This document shows, one piece after another, positions 1-5,595 of a DNA stretch of 5,595 bases. Within the stretch, counting starts at the first letter, position 1, and each line of letters begins with the position of its first letter. Origin of the DNA: Candidatus Zixiibacteriota bacterium (GTDB taxonomy: Bacteria > Zixibacteria > MSB-5A5 > UBA10806); NCBI GenBank assembly GCA_003520965.1, contig DOTU01000122.1, forward strand, positions 7,901 through 13,495. The letters run 5' to 3'. A program made the translations under genes and the position numbers. The notes beneath the pieces were generated by a model. It did no database searches. It was not told the DNA's origin and saw nothing but the letters and a program-made list of their open reading frames with translations.

Positions 1-228
1 GTTATTTTCTTCAAGGGAGGAAATCCTCCGCCATATTCAATAAACTGTCCCCCTCATGGGCAATTGTATGCTGCCGGTGACGCTAATGGGACTTGCAGTG
101 TTTCCGGCCTTGATGTTACTTTCATGGTCAGATTCTTTAAGGGAGGTCAAGCCTTGCGTTTCTGCCCGGACTGCCCTCCGGCCTTAGATAAGGCGGGGAA
201 CAGAATTGGACGAGAAACGGTTAAATAG
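1..228 (+). CDS. C-terminal end of a secreted protein with tandem dockerin-type repeats (5' end outside window)
   Basis: Frame 1 is open from the first base to a TAG at 226-228, giving the last 75 residues of a longer protein. Two copies of a dockerin-type helix end are visible: VIFFKGG at residues 1-7 and VRFFKGG at 43-49, a period of 42 residues. Between them lies a calcium-loop-like stretch, GDANGTCSVSGLD (26-38), with D27, N29, T31 and D38 at EF-hand positions 1, 3, 5 and 12; T31 replaces the usual Asp/Asn/Ser. Type I dockerins bind calcium and dock onto cohesin modules outside the cell, as in cellulosomes. Dockerin-like repeats in other bacteria often have no known partner. A CPDC motif (55-58) and a short basic tail ending RETVK follow. 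What the rest of the protein does cannot be told. Confidence is high for the coding frame and good for the dockerin-like call; a cohesin partner is not shown. Confidence 0.8.
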   Translation, partial: VIFFKGGNPPPYSINCPPHGQLYAAGDANGTCSVSGLDVTFMVRFFKGGQALRFCPDCPPALDKAGNRIGRETVK

Positions 229-321
229 CAATGAATTAGCTTGAAATATCGGGGCTTTTTAGTACATTAATATTTGATACCCTTCATTGTATGTCTTCTG
301 TTTAATTCTCGGGGTTTAGTT

Positions 322-350
322 TTGACATCATTTACGTACCTGACAAGATC
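322..350 (+). promoter_or_regulatory. Alternative weak promoter candidate (perfect -35, poor -10)
   Basis: A perfect TTGACA lies at 322-327. At suitable spacing there is only a poor -10: CAAGAT at 344-349 (16-base spacer, 3 of 6 matches) or AAGATC at 345-350. If used, it would leave a leader of about 250 bases before the large gene. It is listed because of the exact -35 hexamer, and is less likely than the element at 512-539. Confidence 0.2.
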
Positions 351-511
351 AAGAAAGACAATCCCGATCCTTTCGTTTGGTTTAGCATTGAAAAATCAAA
401 TAAGGTGTATTTACAAATTTTTTTTATTTTGGTTAGATTTCAGTTTAAAAAATATTAGGCCGACGAATCTCTTTTTTTTCGGAGTTAATATTTTTCAAAT
501 ATCCTTCATTA

Positions 512-539
512 TTGGGGGGATCCGCACGATTAATATAAC
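512..539 (+). promoter_or_regulatory. Candidate sigma-70-like promoter for the C25 gene
   Basis: TTGGGG at 512-517 could be a -35 box (3 of 6 matches to TTGACA) and TATAAC at 534-539 a -10 box (5 of 6 matches to TATAAT), with a 16-base spacer. A start near 546 would leave a leader of about 60 bases before the ATG at 608. The -10 is good and the -35 weak. This is a pattern match in AT-rich DNA, where chance matches are common. Confidence 0.35.
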
Positions 540-597
540 AAGGGTGGCTCTTTGGAAAAGAAGTTAAGATGTTATTGATACATAAATGCAAATCTGA

Positions 598-603
598 AGG
601 AGG
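598..603 (+). promoter_or_regulatory. Shine-Dalgarno site for the C25 gene
   Basis: AGGAGG, within GAAGGAGG at 596-603, is a near-perfect match to the anti-Shine-Dalgarno sequence. It sits four bases before the ATG at 608, which is slightly tight but functional. The next in-frame ATG at 620 (Met5) would be 16 bases away, so 608 is the preferred start. The signal peptide beginning at this Met supports it. Confidence 0.85.
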
Positions 604-607
604 CAAA

Positions 608-3600
608 ATGCGTGTTGGGATGCGGGTGCTAATGATTTTATTGCTCCCAGTTCTGGTTTTTGGAGCTGAAGCAAGCCGCAGGGTGGTCCTGGATCAAGCC
701 AATATTGGCCAGGCCCCTCTTCAAAATACTATTTCAACTACAGGTCAAACTGGCTTTTCATATCATCTGGCCGGCGTGGATATTACTGATAAGGCGTCCT
801 CTCTCTCAAATTATCAGGAAGTTTCTGCTATTACCGACAATCCAGAGGAATATGGGGAGACTGGGGAAGACGGTTTACCGAATCTGCCGGTGATCTCTAA
901 AATGGTGGCGATTCCGGATGAGGCGGGTGTCACCGCCCAAATTAATTCATCATCATACCAGATAATAGACGATGTCGATATCTATCCTTGCCAGCCGCCA
1001 GTCATTGAAGGGCAATCCGCCAACGCGATTCCTTTCACAAAAGACGAATCCTTCTACCAACGTGACGAGTTTTATCCGCCGCAACTGATCCAACTGGGTG
1101 AACCAGCCATCTGCCGTGATCTTCGCTTGATGCAAGTGACAATAAATCCTGTTCAGTACAACCCGGTAAGCAGGCAGCTTAAAGTATACACAAACATTGA
1201 TTACACCTTGGTTTATGGCGGTACGGATACGCGTAACGTGAAGGTTAGACGCGATAATCATATCTCCGAATCTTTCCTGCCGCTTTACCGCTCTTTGGTT
1301 CCGAATGCTGATGAGATGCTTGCCTCGTATGAGCCAATTAAGGGTGGATACCTGATTTTAACGCCAAGTACTTTCCCCGATTCTCTGATTCAATTGCTGG
1401 CGCGTTGGAAACATTTAAAAGGTTATTCAATAGCGGTGGTTAAAGATACATCTATTACTCATGGTGGTACTCCGTCTTCAACTCAGGTTTTCGATTTTAT
1501 CCAAAATGCATACAACACATGGACAATACCTCCTGAATATGTTTGCATTATGGGCGATTTAAATGTAAGTTTTCCAAGTTACGGATACAACGGATATACA
1601 TCTGACCATCCATATTCCTGTGTTGACGGGTCTGATTATTTTTCAGATGTTATGGTAACCAGGATGTCAGTACCTAATAGTAATGCTGTGATAAGAACCG
1701 CAATATACAAAGATCTCATTTATGAGAAATCCCCTTATATGGGAGATACAGCCTATTGGTTAAGGGGTCTATCCGTGGCCGGTAATATAACATCGGGAGG
1801 GGCGCCTACCTATACTCCTCGCTTGGTTACGCTTTGGGTTCGTCAAGCGTTGATGGAACACGGCTTCACAAGAGTTGATACTTCATTTGCCTGGGATTCC
1901 TATAATCCCGGCCCGGCTCAAATAACTGCCTCAATCAATAATGGTGTCTCAATAATCAGTTATCGTGGTTGGGCTGGGCCACAAGGTTGGTATGATCCTA
2001 CTTTCGGTCTGGATGAACTTAACGCCCTCAGTTCAAATAATAAAATGGGAGTGATGGCGTCCCTGGTTTGCGGAACCGGCGATTTTGGCGATTCATATTA
2101 TTCTGAGTGTTTTGGCGAGAGATGGATTCGCATGGGATCGCTTCCCAGTGCCTTAAAGGGTGGCCCCGGATTTTATGGCGTTACCGATCATAGTACTCAT
2201 ACCAAGTTCAATAATCCCATTATGATCGGTTATTATTGGGCAATTTTAGAACAAGGCATTTATAATTTAGCCACAGCAGCCTTCACTGGTAAGATGCATC
2301 TTTTCGAAACCTATCCCCGCAATAACGGTCCGGGAAGTTACATTCAGCAGTATTTCTACACCTATAATACCCTTGGAGATCCCGAGCTTGAGATAAGAAC
2401 TGCCATTCCCCAGACAATGATCGTTACCTATCCGAATCCTATTCCCGTTGGCTCCAGTTATATGACGGTTCATGTGACCGGTACCGGCGGTACTTCCTTA
2501 GCTAACGCTTATGTCAATTTAGTTAAGGGCCGTGCCTCTGAGGAAGTTTTCGTTGGCGGTAGAACAAATGCCAGCGGCGATATCACTCTTAATTTCGCAA
2601 CTACGGTTGCAGATACGATGTTCGTAACGGTAACAGCCAGAAATTATATTCCTCACTTGGGCAATACTTTGGTTCAAGCCCAACCGGTGGCGGTCAATAT
2701 TAGTGCAATAGCTCTTGACGATGATAATACGGGGAATTCGCATGGTAACTCCGACGGCAACATTAATCCATCGGAAACAATTGAGTTTGATGTTACTCTA
2801 CGTAATTTTGGAACCACGACGACTGCTACCGATGTTTCAGCAACTCTGGCCAGTTCCAGCCCTGATATTTTCATCACCGTTCCCACTCAGTCTTTTGGTA
2901 CTATCGCTCCTGGTGCTACAGCTACGTCGGCGAAATTCGCGGCCCTTATGGCTCTGAGTATTCCCCACGGCGAGCACTATATCTTGCAGCTAAATATTAC
3001 CTCCAACGAAGGCAGTTGGACCGCGGCAGTACCGATCGATATATTTAACATGGAAATGCTGCCTCAGGCGGTAACCTATCCGGGGAATGCTAACAACAGG
3101 ATTGATCCCGGTGAGACATCCCAGCTCGCAATCAGCTTGAAAAATGTTGGCGGATTGGCTGGCGCCTCGATAAGCGGCCTATTAACAACTGCTGATACAG
3201 GAATCGTGATTTTAAACGGTACAGCAAATTTTGGGGACATCGCTATTGGTGCCACAGGTTCAAACGCTGCATCTCCGTTCTCCGTTCAAGCCCATGCGGG
3301 GCTTTTCTCGGGGCATAACACAAATTTCGATTTAGCCTTAACGTCAAGCAACGGTTCGGTAGCGCACAGGCCATTCTCCATTGTTATAGGCAACGTTAAT
3401 ACATACGATCCGATCGGTCCGGATGATTACGGTTATTATATCTATGATAACACCGACGGAGCTTATGTTGGTTGTCCCACCTATAACTGGGTTGACATAT
3501 CAACTATCGGGACCCGCATCAACTTCCCCTTCAGTACCGATGACGATGCCAGGGTCGATAGCGTTCCGTTCGATTTTACCTACTACGGCCAGATTCATCG

Positions 3601-5595
3601 CAAAATCCTGGTATCGATCAATGGTTTCATAGCTTTCGATACTACCAGATACGATGGTGGTGGACATCACTGGAACAGTTTCGATAATAGCCCCATTCCT
3701 GAACCCGGCGCTCCCGACGGTCTCATTGGTCCATTCTGGGATGATCTTGAATATACTGCGCCAAATGGCGTTTTCCGCTATAATGATTCGGCCAATCACC
3801 GTTTCATTATCGAATGGAAAGGGATGACTCATCCGCGTTCTGGCACAACAGAAACATTCGAGATGATCATCTTTGATCAGGCTTACTATCCTACGCCTAC
3901 CGGAGATTGCGAAATCGTCTTCCAGTACAATACTGTTCACAACGACGATTATGACGGCTGGGACAGCGGCGAGGCGCCCGGACTTTTCGCCACCGTGGGT
4001 ATGCAGAACATAGCCAACAATGACGGGTTAATGGTTACTTACGATAGTCTTTATTATGCGGGCGCTGCTCCTCTGCAATCCGGCCGAGCTTTAAAAATCA
4101 CTACTGTTACCAGTTTACTTCCACCTCCGGATATCACCTTAGATCCAAACTCCTTTATTAAAAACGGCTCAGTCGGGCAAATAGTTTATGATACCTTACA
4201 AATTTCTAATATTGGCGGCAGTTTGCTGAATTTTAGCATTGCAGCCTATGCCGATCATGCCAGGTTACTTGATCATGAATCGGAACCATCAATTCCGGCT
4301 ATTCAATCAATTTCGGAACCGATAGACTATATAAAGGTTGCCGGATCGAAACCGGGTGATGAAATTGATCCGCTTTATCCTCCGGTAATTCTTAACTCCG
4401 GCGGCCCTGATGGATTTGGAAATAAATGGGTGGATTCCGATGAGCCGGGCGGACCAACTTACAGCTGGGTTGATATCAGTTCACTAGGCACCACTATACC
4501 AATTCCCAGCGATGATGCGTATGCCGGACCTTTTACAATAGGATTTAGTTTCCCGTTCTATGGTAATAGTTACTCCACTCTTTATGTCAGTGCCAACGGG
4601 ATCCTTACCTTCGGTAGCGGAACCTCCTCATATTCGAACCAGGCTATACCGAATGCGACCGATCCCAATAATTTCATTGCCCCGTTATGGGATGATTTAA
4701 GCCCTCAGAATGGCGGGACTGTTAAGTACTACTCTGATGTTGCCAATAATCGTTTCATTGTCAGTTATGTGAATACTCCGTTTTATACATCGAGCGGGGG
4801 CACCGGAAGTGTTAATTTTGAGGCAATATTATATTCTGACGGGCAAATTCAGTATGTATATGCTTCAATCGACGGTGGTACCAGGGGCTTGAATTCGTTG
4901 ACTATTGGAATCGAAAATTCAGGTGGAACGGATGGACTTCAGGTTGTTTATAATGCCCTTTATCTGCACAGCAATATGGCTATCCAGCTATACCCGCCAT
5001 GCTGGTTTTCGAGCAGCATAAACACCGGTTCGCTTTTGGCTGGTCATGACACTTTATCAGTTATTGCGTTTGACGCCACCGGTCTTCTTGCCGGTAGCTA
5101 TAACGGGCATTTGGCGATTGCCTCGAATGACCTTGATGAAAGAGTAATTGATTTACCGGTCAGCTTTACCGTTGGGGGAACCGGCAATCCCAATATCGTG
5201 CAAACCCCGGCAAGCTTTACGGATACTCTTCAAACCGGAAATACCGCTCCGTTTAACATCAAGGTGAAAAACACAGGAACGGCATCTCTGACCGTCGCCT
5301 TCTCGCCATCGGCTGCCTGGATTACAACGGCGGCCGGTCCTTACAATATCGCTGCCGGCGACAGCATTATTCACTCAGTAACCTTAAGCGCCGTCGGATT
5401 AACGCCCGCAGTTTATAATAGCTCGCTTGTCACCAATACAAATGATCCGGCGCATCCATCAGTTACCATGCCCATTCAGCTTCGGGTCACGGCTCCTCCG
5501 CCACCGAATATCGTTTTCTATCCAGCTGTTATGTATGACACTCTTAATCAGGGTGCGACAGTCAATTACGATTTCATTGTTAAGAACACCGGAGG
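608..5595 (+). CDS. Large secreted gingipain-like (peptidase family C25) multidomain protein, 3' end outside window
   Basis: The frame is open for 1662 codons to the window end with no stop. The start is set by AGGAGG at 598-603 and by a signal peptide: basic MRVGMR, hydrophobic core at residues 7-18, and a likely cleavage after AEA (20-22). Residues about 24-230 resemble the C25 propeptide, with GLPNLPVISKMVAIP (69-83) and VTINPVQYNP (157-166). Residues about 246-597 are the catalytic caspase-like domain, ending in LGDPEL (589-594). Behind it come a C25-type Ig-like domain, two CARDB-like domains, two paralogous beta-sandwich modules and ASH/BACON-like Ig repeats that run off the edge. Family members are secreted cysteine endopeptidases, often surface-attached. 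Here the catalytic Cys position is kept (C488) but the His position is Trp (W455), so protease activity is uncertain. Any C-terminal sorting or dockerin domain lies beyond the window. The gene seems monocistronic from its 5' side. Confidence 0.9.
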   Translation, partial: MRVGMRVLMILLLPVLVFGAEASRRVVLDQANIGQAPLQNTISTTGQTGFSYHLAGVDITDKASSLSNYQEVSAITDNPEEYGETGEDGLPNLPVISKMVAIPDEAGVTAQINSSSYQIIDDVDIYPCQPPVIEGQSANAIPFTKDESFYQRDEFYPPQLIQLGEPAICRDLRLMQVTINPVQYNPVSRQLKVYTNIDYTLVYGGTDTRNVKVRRDNHISESFLPLYRSLVPNADEMLASYEPIKGGYLILTPSTFPDSLIQLLARWKHLKGYSIAVVKDTSITHGGTPSSTQVFDFIQNAYNTWTIPPEYVCIMGDLNVSFPSYGYNGYTSDHPYSCVDGSDYFSDVMVTRMSVPNSNAVIRTAIYKDLIYEKSPYMGDTAYWLRGLSVAGNITSGGAPTYTPRLVTLWVRQALMEHGFTRVDTSFAWDSYNPGPAQITASINNGVSIISYRGWAGPQGWYDPTFGLDELNALSSNNKMGVMASLVCGTGDFGDSYYSECFGERWIRMGSLPSALKGGPGFYGVTDHSTHTKFNNPIMIGYYWAILEQGIYNLATAAFTGKMHLFETYPRNNGPGSYIQQYFYTYNTLGDPELEIRTAIPQTMIVTYPNPIPVGSSYMTVHVTGTGGTSLANAYVNLVKGRASEEVFVGGRTNASGDITLNFATTVADTMFVTVTARNYIPHLGNTLVQAQPVAVNISAIALDDDNTGNSHGNSDGNINPSETIEFDVTLRNFGTTTTATDVSATLASSSPDIFITVPTQSFGTIAPGATATSAKFAALMALSIPHGEHYILQLNITSNEGSWTAAVPIDIFNMEMLPQAVTYPGNANNRIDPGETSQLAISLKNVGGLAGASISGLLTTADTGIVILNGTANFGDIAIGATGSNAASPFSVQAHAGLFSGHNTNFDLALTSSNGSVAHRPFSIVIGNVNTYDPIGPDDYGYYIYDNTDGAYVGCPTYNWVDISTIGTRINFPFSTDDDARVDSVPFDFTYYGQIHRKILVSINGFIAFDTTRYDGGGHHWNSFDNSPIPEPGAPDGLIGPFWDDLEYTAPNGVFRYNDSANHRFIIEWKGMTHPRSGTTETFEMIIFDQAYYPTPTGDCEIVFQYNTVHNDDYDGWDSGEAPGLFATVGMQNIANNDGLMVTYDSLYYAGAAPLQSGRALKITTVTSLLPPPDITLDPNSFIKNGSVGQIVYDTLQISNIGGSLLNFSIAAYADHARLLDHESEPSIPAIQSISEPIDYIKVAGSKPGDEIDPLYPPVILNSGGPDGFGNKWVDSDEPGGPTYSWVDISSLGTTIPIPSDDAYAGPFTIGFSFPFYGNSYSTLYVSANGILTFGSGTSSYSNQAIPNATDPNNFIAPLWDDLSPQNGGTVKYYSDVANNRFIVSYVNTPFYTSSGGTGSVNFEAILYSDGQIQYVYASIDGGTRGLNSLTIGIENSGGTDGLQVVYNALYLHSNMAIQLYPPCWFSSSINTGSLLAGHDTLSVIAFDATGLLAGSYNGHLAIASNDLDERVIDLPVSFTVGGTGNPNIVQTPASFTDTLQTGNTAPFNIKVKNTGTASLTVAFSPSAAWITTAAGPYNIAAGDSIIHSVTLSAVGLTPAVYNSSLVTNTNDPAHPSVTMPIQLRVTAPPPPNIVFYPAVMYDTLNQGATVNYDFIVKNTG
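1343..2398 (+). other. C25 (gingipain-type) catalytic domain, residues about 246-597
   Basis: The domain opens with GGYLILTPSTF (246-256), the first strand of the caspase/gingipain fold. It continues with YVCIMGDL (311-318), like the VGD strand of gingipains, then SDHPYSCVDGSDYFSDVMVTR (332-352), matching the TDxxY...DxY.D..iGR pattern of the family. SYRGWAGPQGW (451-461) corresponds to the strand that carries the catalytic His-Gly in gingipain R (His211), but has Trp at the His position. SLVCGTGDFGD (485-495) corresponds to the catalytic Cys strand (Cys244 in RgpB, followed by NGDF). W455 and C488 are 33 residues apart, as are His211 and Cys244. Two histidines, H528 and H531, follow in GVTDHSTHT. 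Family membership rests on several ordered motifs; activity is not established. Confidence 0.85.
2402..2701 (+). other. C25-associated Ig-like domain, residues about 599-698
   Basis: Directly after the catalytic domain comes a roughly 100-residue beta-rich segment with YPNPIPVGSSYMTVHV (608-623), a central turn NASGDITLNF (575 bases after the catalytic domain start is not implied; the motif lies at nt 2567-2596), and an alternating strand ending VTVTARNYIPH. Gingipains carry an Ig-like domain in the same place, where it is needed for folding and secretion. Position and strand pattern support the call. Sequence similarity to a specific family cannot be scored here. Confidence 0.6.
2702..3049 (+). 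other. CARDB-like Ig domain with acidic calcium-type loop, residues 699-814
   Basis: It opens with an acidic, Asn/Gly-rich stretch, DDDNTG (704-709), and then GNSDGNINPSE (713-723). This is a variant of the GNxDGxxNPGE motif that begins many CARDB-like and proprotein-convertase-like beta domains of secreted bacterial peptidases. Beta strands follow: IEFDVTLRNFG (725-735), a middle with repeated Thr/Ser, and FGTIAPGATAT, the usual turn before the last strands. The Asp/Asn spacing suggests calcium binding, which is an inference. The likely role is as a stalk or spacer, or as a substrate or cell-wall contact surface. Confidence 0.6.
3062..3403 (+). other. Second CARDB-like Ig domain, residues 819-932
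   Basis: It repeats the plan of the preceding domain: NRIDPGETSQLAISLKNVGG (830-849) matches the NPSETIEFDVTLRNFG opening, and FGDIAIGATGS corresponds to FGTIAPGATAT. The acidic lead-in is shortened to PGNANNRID, so the calcium-type loop is weaker. The two domains are diverged tandem copies, alike in protein pattern but not obviously at DNA level. The domain lies directly before module A with no long linker. Confidence 0.6.
3404..4105 (+). repeat. Beta-sandwich module A, residues 933-1166 (paralogue of module B)
   Basis: Landmarks in order are: GPDDYGYYIYD (937-947), PTYNWVDISTIGT (957-969 region), an acidic DDDAR stretch, PFDFTYYG, VSINGFIAF, IGPFWDDL (1040-1047), a strand VFRYND, NHRFIIEW, a long acidic strand with CEIVFQYN, the TVGMQN segment and a closing LKITT. 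The same landmarks recur in the same order in module B, so the two are diverged intragenic duplicates. The conserved WDDL and NG-turn pattern is one I associate with uncharacterised extracellular modules of bacterial secreted peptidases, loosely nidogen-like. No catalytic residues are apparent. A binding or structural role is likely. Confidence 0.7.
4130..4252 (+). repeat. N-terminal half of an interrupted ASH/BACON-like Ig domain, residues 1175-1215
   Basis: The segment has the signature DPNSF, VYDTLQISNIGGSLLNFSI. This matches the front halves of the later repeats, PASFTDTLQ...KVKNTGTASL (from residue 1534) and PAVMYDTL...FIVKNTGG (from 1639). The matching back half, with its aromatic strand, AGxxD turn and SND strand, does not follow. 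A roughly 48-residue acidic/Pro linker and module B come next. The missing half is found at 1465-1522. Confidence 0.55.
4397..4993 (+). repeat. Beta-sandwich module B, residues 1264-1462 (paralogue of module A, nested in an Ig domain)
   Basis: Landmarks parallel those of module A: GPDGFGNKWVDSDEPGGP, PTYSWVDISSLGT (1283-1295), DDAYAGPF, FSFPFYG, VSANGILTF (1328-1336), IPNATDPNNFIAPLWDDL (to 1364), VKYYSDVANNRFIVSY, a strand with GSVNFEAILYSDGQIQYVY, LTIGIENSGGTDGLQVVYN and a closing MAIQLYPP. It is about 35 residues shorter than A, mainly because it lacks the His/Gly-rich insertion after the NG turn. Flanking sequence on both sides looks like the two halves of one Ig-like repeat, so B seems to be inserted in that domain. 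The function is probably adhesive or structural. Confidence 0.7.
5000..5173 (+). repeat. C-terminal half of the interrupted ASH/BACON-like Ig domain, residues 1465-1522
   Basis: CWFSSSINTGSLLAGHDTLS is followed by FDATGLLAGSYNGHLAIASN and DLPVSFTV. This is the back half of a BACON-like repeat: an aromatic strand W, an AGxxD/T turn, a GLxxGxY turn, the SND strand and a final PVxFTV strand. It aligns with W1571...IAAGDS...GLTPAVY...TNDP...MPIQLRV of the next, complete repeat. No front half lies immediately before it, because module B is there. Confidence 0.6.
5192..5491 (+). repeat. Complete ASH/BACON-like Ig repeat, residues 1529-1628
   Basis: This is an uninterrupted roughly 100-residue beta domain: PASFTDTLQTG, IKVKNTGTASLTVAFS, W1571 ITTAAGPYNIAAGDS, GLTPAVYNSSL, TNDPAHPSVTMPIQLRV. 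The SND/TNDP and PVxLxV elements are typical of HYDIN/ASH- and BACON-type repeats in bacterial surface proteins, where they act as spacers or carbohydrate/protein-binding modules. It serves as the internal standard for recognising the split copy upstream. A short APPPP linker joins it to the next copy. Confidence 0.7.
5507..5595 (+). repeat. Start of a further ASH/BACON-like Ig repeat, cut by window end
   Basis: After the APPPP linker, residues 1634-1662 read NIVFYPAVMYDTLNQG, then YDFIVKNTGG. This reproduces the opening of the preceding repeat (NIVQTPASFTDTLQTG and KVKNTGT). The gene therefore continues for at least about 70 more residues of this domain, and probably longer. Confidence 0.7.

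Larger units (their letters stand above)
229..607. other. AT-rich intergenic region, no gene recognised
   Basis: This 379-base spacer is visibly richer in A and T than the genes on either side. It contains two runs of eight T (418-425 and 472-479), a short AT palindrome (ATATTT-TTC-AAATAT, 488-502) and candidate promoter elements listed separately. I see no tRNA, no recognised riboswitch core and no strong GC-rich hairpin followed by T. A TTG-started frame at 274-567 (97 codons) is open, but its translation is a low-complexity run of F, I, L and K with no convincing ribosome binding site, as expected from T-rich non-coding DNA. The length and composition suggest the downstream gene has its own promoter and is not co-transcribed with the dockerin gene. 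Confidence 0.8.

Noticed and set aside
229..262. Possible terminator after the dockerin gene (GGGGCTTTTT at 251-260)
   Set aside because: A T run follows a G-rich stretch, but only about three base pairs of stem can be formed with the preceding sequence.
249..320. TCGGGG followed by T-rich sequence occurring twice, 60 bases apart (249 and 309)
   Set aside because: The match is only about six exact bases plus T-rich sequence; too short to call a repeat.
488..502. Palindrome ATATTT-TTC-AAATAT
   Set aside because: It has six A/T pairs around a three-base loop in AT-rich DNA, so it is expected by chance and too weak for a terminator or a confident operator.
274..567. Open frame of 97 codons with a TTG start in the spacer
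   Set aside because: The translation is a low-complexity F/I/L/K run from T-rich DNA, with no Shine-Dalgarno site and no recognisable domain.
953..1261. Minus-strand open frame of 102 codons
   Set aside because: It is antisense to the C25 propeptide, whose family motifs are clear on the + strand.
3500..3940. Minus-strand open frame of 146 codons
   Set aside because: It lies wholly antisense to module A of a well-supported gene. The absence of stops follows from the codon pattern of the + strand gene, and the translation has no recognisable motif.
1..5595. Mobile elements, CRISPR array, tRNA or rRNA
   Set aside because: I saw no transposase motifs, terminal inverted repeats, regularly spaced direct repeats or RNA gene signatures. 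Almost all of the DNA is explained by the two genes and the spacer.

Overview
The window holds two secreted-protein genes on the + strand, both cut by the window edges, separated by about 380 bases of AT-rich non-coding DNA. Positions 1-228 are the last 75 codons of a gene whose product ends in dockerin-type calcium-binding repeats. Positions 608-5595 are the first 1662 codons of one very long open frame with no stop. I translated it codon by codon across the whole stretch. It encodes a signal peptide, a gingipain-type (peptidase family C25) propeptide and catalytic domain, and then a long chain of beta-sandwich modules that continues past the window.

The style suggests a free-living or sediment bacterium of the Fibrobacteres-Chlorobi-Bacteroidetes (FCB) group or a related candidate phylum, probably metagenome-derived. 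The pointers are large secreted C25 proteins with Ig-like tails, FKGG-type dockerin repeats, balanced GC in the genes and AT-rich spacers. The Zixibacteria-like flavour is a recollection of similar architectures, not something the sequence proves.

Domain order of the large protein (residues): signal peptide 1-22; propeptide about 24-230; C25 catalytic domain about 246-597; C25-type Ig-like domain about 599-698; two CARDB-like domains opening with a [N/D]PxE motif, 699-814 and 819-932; beta-sandwich module A 933-1166; the front half of an ASH/BACON-like Ig domain 1175-1215; a linker; module B 1264-1462, a diverged copy of A; the back half of the interrupted Ig domain 1465-1522; one complete Ig repeat 1529-1628; and the start of another at 1634.

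The most interesting points are as follows. The presumed catalytic Cys (C488) is present, but the position of the catalytic His is Trp (W455), with the gingipain 33-residue spacing between the two. Module B seems to be nested inside an Ig-like repeat, which is split around it. Modules A and B are clear internal paralogues. The two genes may both supply extracellular surface or complex-forming proteins, one carrying a dockerin tail, but no partner such as a cohesin is visible here.
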